A DNA stretch of 64,000 nt, from assembly GCF_000735605.1 (NCBI RefSeq), contig NZ_JPKG01000059.1:62001-126000 (forward strand), in the 5' to 3' direction. Below the pieces are notes generated by a model. That model was not told where the DNA came from. It worked only from the letters and a program-made list of their open reading frames with translations, and ran no database searches. This document shows, in pieces, positions 60,259 through 64,000 of this stretch; the stretch's first letter is position 1; every line of letters starts with the position of its first letter. Position numbers and translations under genes: made by a program. This DNA is from Allobosea sp. LC85 (GTDB lineage: Bacteria; Pseudomonadota; Alphaproteobacteria; Rhizobiales; Beijerinckiaceae).

Positions 60259-61092
60259 TCAGAACAGCAGCGACCAGATGAAGCGGCTCGCGACGAAGAG
60301 CAGGAAGACGCCGAAGACGACCTCCAGCTTGCGCTTGGAGAGCCGATGGGCCAGCCGCGCTCCGATCGGCGCCGTCCAGATGCTGGTCGGGATGAAGAGC
60401 AGGAAGCCGATGAAGGAGACGTAGCCGAGCGAGAGCGGCGGCAGAATGTCCATCTTCGGCCAGCCGGCATAGATATAGCCCAGCGCGCCGGGGATCGAGA
60501 TCAGCACGCCGAGGCCCGAGGAGGTCGCCACCGCCTGATGGATCGGCCGGCCATAGAAGGTCATGAACAGGCTGGAGAGCTGACCGCCGCCAATGCCCAT
60601 CAACGCCGAGAGCACGCCGATGATGCCGCCATAGACGGTCATCAGCCCCTTGCCCGGCATCTCCTCGCCGAGCTTCCAGCGGTCCGAGGCGAAGAGCAGG
60701 CGGATTGCGCTCACCACGGCGACCAGCACGAAGATGATCTTGAACAGGTCGGGCGGCGCATAGCGCGCGATGTAGCTGCCGCCCATGACGCCGAGCACGA
60801 CCGGGACCGCCCAGATCTTGAGAATGTCGAGATCGACGAGGCCCTTGGCACGGTGGGCGTTGAAGGAGCGGATCGAAGTCGGGATGATGATCGCGAGCGA
60901 GGTGCCGACGCAAAGCGGCATGCGCACCTCCTCCGGCACGCCGATGACGCGGAAGACCTCGTAGAGGATCGGCACGATGACCGCGCCACCGCCGACACCG
61001 AAGAGCCCGGCGAGAACACCGGTGACCGCACCGGCGAGAACCAGCGAGACGGCAAGAAAGGCGAGGTCGCCCAAGGGAATTCCAGCAAACAT
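60259..61092 (-). CDS. TSUP family membrane permease (TauE/SafE)
   Basis: A 277-residue protein with about eight spans. GVLAGLFGVGGGAVIVPILY and GVLSALMGIGGGQLSSLFMT are the two TauE/SafE repeats with G-rich turns. Relatives move sulfite, sulfoacetate, sulfolactate or other small sulfur/carbon acids. No sulfonate genes are adjacent here, so the substrate is open. ATG 61092 was chosen as the start; the longer open frame upstream is non-conserved in look and there is no good ribosome site for either. Confidence 0.9.
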   Translation of the reverse strand: MFAGIPLGDLAFLAVSLVLAGAVTGVLAGLFGVGGGAVIVPILYEVFRVIGVPEEVRMPLCVGTSLAIIIPTSIRSFNAHRAKGLVDLDILKIWAVPVVLGVMGGSYIARYAPPDLFKIIFVLVAVVSAIRLLFASDRWKLGEEMPGKGLMTVYGGIIGVLSALMGIGGGQLSSLFMTFYGRPIHQAVATSSGLGVLISIPGALGYIYAGWPKMDILPPLSLGYVSFIGFLLFIPTSIWTAPIGARLAHRLSKRKLEVVFGVFLLFVASRFIWSLLF

Positions 61093-61402
61093 CGAAACAA
61101 TCCGTTGGCGGCGGGCGGCCACCTCTGGGCGATTTTGCGCGCGGGGGCAAGGCTTGCGCGGCAAGGGCGCTATGTCTCCGGCAGTTTCGGTGATTGTATG
61201 GGCCGGGGCGTGCAGGGGCCGCCCGTCCATGCGGCTGCTGCAATCCCGCTCTCGTGTGGCGGAGGCTCGACCGGTCGCGGCGGCGCTGCTGTGCTGACCC
61301 CGGCCTTAGGTCGAGCCGGACAGGAAAGGACAATATTCACACAGGAACGTAGGCCGCAAGATCGGGGGGATATCTCATCAAAGGCCACTCAGGGAGGTTA
61401 CG
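61093..61402. other. Divergent promoter region (TauE/SafE and SMP-30 genes)
   Basis: No gene is seen in the 310 bases. It must hold both promoters. The 3' third (61320-61380) is locally less GC-rich, and GGGAGGTTACG forms the ribosome site of the SMP-30 gene. Confidence 0.5.
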
Positions 61403-62629
61403 ATGACAGATCAGCTGACCGCCGCGCAGCAACGCCTGGAGCTCTCACGGAGACATCTCATCGCTGCGATGGGAACCGGCGCGCTCGCCATGGCGACGAG
61501 TCCGGCGCTGGCCCAGGCTCAGCCCGGCCCGGCCGGACCGCCCAGCACGGTCACCAGCCCACCTCGGGATTTCAGCCGCAACGGCGCCCCGACAACCTAT
61601 TTCACCGATCCCGACATTCTTGCGATCGACCCGGTCTTCAACAACTATGCCCAGCCCAACAGCGCAATTCAGCGGCTCTGGACCGGCGCGCTCTGGGCCG
61701 AAGGGCCGGCCTGGAATGCACAGGGGCGCTACCTGGTCTGGAGCGATATCCCCAACAACCGGCAATTGCGCTGGCTGGAGGATGACGGGCGGGTCAGCAT
61801 CTTCCGCACACCCTCTGGCAACAGCAACGGCAACAGCTTCGATTTCCAGGGCCGCCAGCTCTCCTGCGAGCATCTCAACCGCCGTGTCGTGCGCTATGAA
61901 CTCGACGGGTCGGCAACCGTGCTCGCCGACAGCTTCGAGGGCAAGAAGCTGAACTCGCCCAACGATATCGTTGCCCATCCCGACGGCAGCTACTGGTTCA
62001 CCGATCCGCCCTATGGCGGCCAACTCTACGAGGGCGCCCCGGACGCCGCCGGCGGTCCGAGCAACGCGAACGGCCGGCTCAATCCGCGGCTCGGCCAGCT
62101 GGCCGGCATCGGCACCGCCAAGCGCGAGCTGCCGACGAACTGCTATCGCATCGACCCGTCCGGCCGCATCGACCGCGTCGTCACCGAGGAACAGGTGCCG
62201 GACCCGAACGGGCTCTGCTTCTCGCCTGATTTCAAGAAGCTCTACATTGCCTCGACCGGAAAGGGGCCAGGCGATACCGGCCCCGGCGGCAAGGGCGACC
62301 TGCATGTCTTCGATGTCGGCGCCGACAACAAGCTCGGCAATCAGAAGCTGTTCTCCGACTGCATGCTCGACGGCGTGAAATGCGGGCCCGACGGGGTGCG
62401 CAGCGACGTCGATGGCAATCTCTGGGTGTCGAGCAATGCCGGCCGCGCCGTCGGCTATAGCGGCGTGCTGGTGTTCAATCCGGCGGGCAAGCTGATCGGC
62501 CGCATCCGCCTGCCGGAGGTCTGCGGCAATGTCTGCTTCGGCGGGCCGAAACGAAACCGCCTGTTCATGGCTGCGAGCCAGTCGCTCTACGCGGTCTATG
62601 TCAACACGCAGGGCGCCGGCCCGGGCTGA
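61403..62629 (+). CDS. Exported SMP-30/gluconolactonase family protein
   Basis: A 408-residue periplasmic beta-propeller. The N-terminus RLELSRRHLIAAMGTGALAM has a twin-arginine motif (SRRHLIA), suggesting export of a folded, metal-loaded protein. Propeller motifs are ALWAEGPAWNAQGRYLVWSD (first metal-ligand Glu), KLNSPNDIVAHPDGSYWFTD (Asn and Asp ligands), PNGLCFSPDFKKLYIAST and GVRSDVDGNLWVSSNAG. This set matches SMP-30/gluconolactonases, which hydrolyse sugar lactones with calcium or zinc. It is larger than cytosolic members (about 290) because of signal and loop inserts. Substrate not determined. Confidence 0.92.
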   Translation: MTDQLTAAQQRLELSRRHLIAAMGTGALAMATSPALAQAQPGPAGPPSTVTSPPRDFSRNGAPTTYFTDPDILAIDPVFNNYAQPNSAIQRLWTGALWAEGPAWNAQGRYLVWSDIPNNRQLRWLEDDGRVSIFRTPSGNSNGNSFDFQGRQLSCEHLNRRVVRYELDGSATVLADSFEGKKLNSPNDIVAHPDGSYWFTDPPYGGQLYEGAPDAAGGPSNANGRLNPRLGQLAGIGTAKRELPTNCYRIDPSGRIDRVVTEEQVPDPNGLCFSPDFKKLYIASTGKGPGDTGPGGKGDLHVFDVGADNKLGNQKLFSDCMLDGVKCGPDGVRSDVDGNLWVSSNAGRAVGYSGVLVFNPAGKLIGRIRLPEVCGNVCFGGPKRNRLFMAASQSLYAVYVNTQGAGPG

Positions 62630-62650
62630 CCGTTCGCCTCGTCGCGCCAG

Positions 62651-62875
62651 ATCATCGGACCGGATATCGTATCCGGGCCGATGATCTCATTCCTTGTGTT
62701 TGCATCGACTTTCCCGAAAACCGCAATCCACTTTTCGGGCCGATGATCTAACGTTCTGTGTTTGCATCGGCTTTCCCGAAAACCGCAATCCACTTTTCGG
62801 GCCGATGATCTAACGTTCTGTGTTTGCATCGGCTTTCCCGAAAACCGCAATCCACTTTTCGGGCCGATGCCTTAG
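62651..62875. repeat. Composite palindromic repeat with three 62-bp tandem copies
   Basis: A palindrome (catcggaccggata ... tatccgggccgatg) is followed by three units of the common repeat with a period of 62 bases (the string cgatgatctaac recurs at 62741 and 62803). Each unit contains cccgaaaaccgcaatccac and ttttcgggccgatg. Copies two and three are identical over the unit; the first has one change (catcgac). It ends 15 bases before the stop of the right-edge exporter gene. Confidence 0.95.
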
Positions 62876-62889
62876 CCGCCCCGCTGCGG

Positions 62890-64000
62890 CTATCGCGCGA
62901 CCGGCGCGGGCACGGCGTCCGAGCCGCGCGCTTCGTCGTGCTGATCCGGGCCGCCACCGACGCCACGCAGCATCACGACCGCGAAGAGGCCGGCAACCAT
63001 CGCAAGCGCCGAACAGAGCCCGGCCGTGATGGCGAAGGAGCGCGTGAAGGCCGCACGTGCCGTCGCGAGCAGGTCGGCCCCGGCCGTTCCAGAGAGGTCC
63101 TTTGCAATGGTCAATGCGCCACCGAGCGTATCGCGCGCAGCAGCGGCAGCCTCCGGCGGCACTCCAGACGGCACGGCAAGGCCCATCTGATAGCGGTACA
63201 GCGCGGTCAGGACGCTTCCGAGTATGGCGATGCCGAGAGCGCCGCCGAACTCGGCGCTCGTTTCGGACAGGCCCGACGCCGTGCCGGCGCGTTCGGGCGG
63301 GACGCTGCCGACGACGAGATCGGTCGTCAGGGTGACGATCGGCGCCAGGCCCAGCGAGAGCAGCACCGTGCCGGCGACGATGATCATGGGCCCTTCGACA
63401 TGGCTGATTCCGGCCAGCGTCGCAAAGCCCAGCGCCGTCAGCGCAAAGCCGCCCGCCATGACATGCGCAGGGCTCGCGCTGCCGACGATACGGGGCGCGA
63501 GCATCGATCCGACGATGAAGCCAAACGCGGATGGCAGCGACCAGAGCCCGGCCTCGAGCGGCTTCATTCCCAGCACGAGCTGCAGATACTGAGCGGTGAA
63601 GAGGAAGCTGCTGAAGGCGATGAAGAAGCCGAGGATGTTGATCGTCAGCGCGGCGCTGAAGGCCCTGGAGCGAAACAGCGCCAGATCGACCAGCGGCTCG
63701 GCCAGGCGCGCCTGCCGGCGCAGGAAGAGGCCTGCAAGGGCCATCCCCGCCAGGATCACCATGGTGGGCAGCCGGCCCAGGCCGTCCTCGGCAATCCGCT
63801 TCAACCCGTAGATCACGGCGAGCACCGAAACGAGCGACATGGCAGCGCTTACAAGATCGAGCCTGCCGGCATTCGGGTCGCGGAACTCCGGCAGCAGCAC
63901 CGGTCCGAGCGCGAGCAGCAGCACCATCACCGGCACATTGATCAGGAAGACCGAGCCCCACCAGAAATGCTCGAGCATGACGCCGCCGACCAGCGGGCCG
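62890..64000 (-). CDS. MFS transporter, DHA2 (EmrB/QacA-like) family, 5' end outside window
   Basis: At least 370 residues of a 14-span drug exporter; the N-terminal quarter lies beyond the right edge. GPLVGGVMLEHFWWGSVFLI with NVPV (reading in from the edge) is the motif C region of helix 5 of DHA2 proteins. FSSFLFTAQYLQLVLGMKPL and AGLWSLPSAFGFIVGSMLAP follow, and ERAGTASGLSETSAEFGGAL with GIAILGSVLTALYRYQM is the typical late motif. The C-terminal tail is hydrophilic. It likely exports cationic drugs or metabolites by proton antiport. The stop is flanked by the tandem palindromic repeats. Confidence 0.93.
   Translation of the reverse strand, partial: GPLVGGVMLEHFWWGSVFLINVPVMVLLLALGPVLLPEFRDPNAGRLDLVSAAMSLVSVLAVIYGLKRIAEDGLGRLPTMVILAGMALAGLFLRRQARLAEPLVDLALFRSRAFSAALTINILGFFIAFSSFLFTAQYLQLVLGMKPLEAGLWSLPSAFGFIVGSMLAPRIVGSASPAHVMAGGFALTALGFATLAGISHVEGPMIIVAGTVLLSLGLAPIVTLTTDLVVGSVPPERAGTASGLSETSAEFGGALGIAILGSVLTALYRYQMGLAVPSGVPPEAAAAARDTLGGALTIAKDLSGTAGADLLATARAAFTRSFAITAGLCSALAMVAGLFAVVMLRGVGGGPDQHDEARGSDAVPAPVAR

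Noticed and set aside
62596..62966. Short minus-strand frames with repeated SARKVDCGFRES-type peptides
   Set aside because: These peptides are translations of the 62-bp palindromic repeat and occur wherever the repeat does, as also near 53.5 and 59.7 kb.

Overview
This 64-kb window is a GC-rich bacterial chromosome segment. Family content points to an alphaproteobacterium of the order Hyphomicrobiales, probably Bosea-like (inference from gene families and style; no marker gene such as 16S rRNA is present). Supporting signs are the TakP-like TRAP system, a Bug-type tripartite tricarboxylate transporter, class II DAHP synthase, RopB/Omp25-like and rhizobial-porin-like outer membrane proteins, and short exported Cys/Tyr-rich proteins typical of that order. 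Most of the window is ordinary chromosome with short overlapping operons.

Layout. 1-7.9 kb (minus strand): the start of gltX (cut by the window edge), nadE, a Dabb-domain protein, an outer membrane beta-barrel (plus strand), class II DAHP synthase, glutathione reductase and an O-antigen-ligase-like protein. 8-12.7 kb: tctCBA-type transporter and an APC permease. 12.7-17 kb: DUF2059 protein, rpiA-gabD, a small exported protein and a Gph-like HAD phosphatase.

17.1-25.5 kb is the one clearly accessory region. It holds an amidase pseudogene, an IS630 remnant, a 48-residue membrane peptide, a membrane-anchored D-glucuronyl C5-epimerase-like protein, a two-repeat Cys-rich exported protein, a coiled-coil-like small protein, an RSH-type HD protein with an altered motif, an unknown protein, a CgeB-like glycosyltransferase with a long helical tail, and an IS481 remnant. 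The region ends at the 3' end of tRNA-Val(CAC), which suggests an old, decayed genomic island that may modify a cell-surface polysaccharide.

25.9-35.9 kb: small exported and membrane proteins, an SLT-SPOR lytic transglycosylase, an L,D-transpeptidase, a DUF971 protein, moaA, a soluble chemoreceptor with a PilZ domain, a SolA-like amine oxidase and two exporters. 36-41.6 kb: a TRAP transporter (DctQ, DctM) facing two paralogous TakP-like binding proteins, with a miniature porin-like protein between. 41.9-49.8 kb: an arginine/ornithine-type catabolic zone with agmatinase-family hydrolase, an Lrp/AsnC regulator, an MFS exporter, a TetR regulator with a visible operator, ornithine aminotransferase and a polar amino acid ABC importer (no ATPase here). 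49.9-57.4 kb: a beta-hydroxyacid dehydrogenase, a four-gene overlapping operon (GST, two paralogous exported proteins, uracil-DNA glycosylase), an anchored SNase-like nuclease, a membrane histidine kinase and an MHS-family transporter. 57.5-64 kb: divergent cobT and cobS, a DUF1289 protein, a GNAT acetyltransferase, a TauE/SafE permease, a Tat-exported SMP-30 protein and a DHA2 drug exporter cut by the right edge.

A dispersed palindromic intergenic repeat occurs at four places, three of them just past the 3' end of a minus-strand gene. One of these is a triple 62-bp tandem array.
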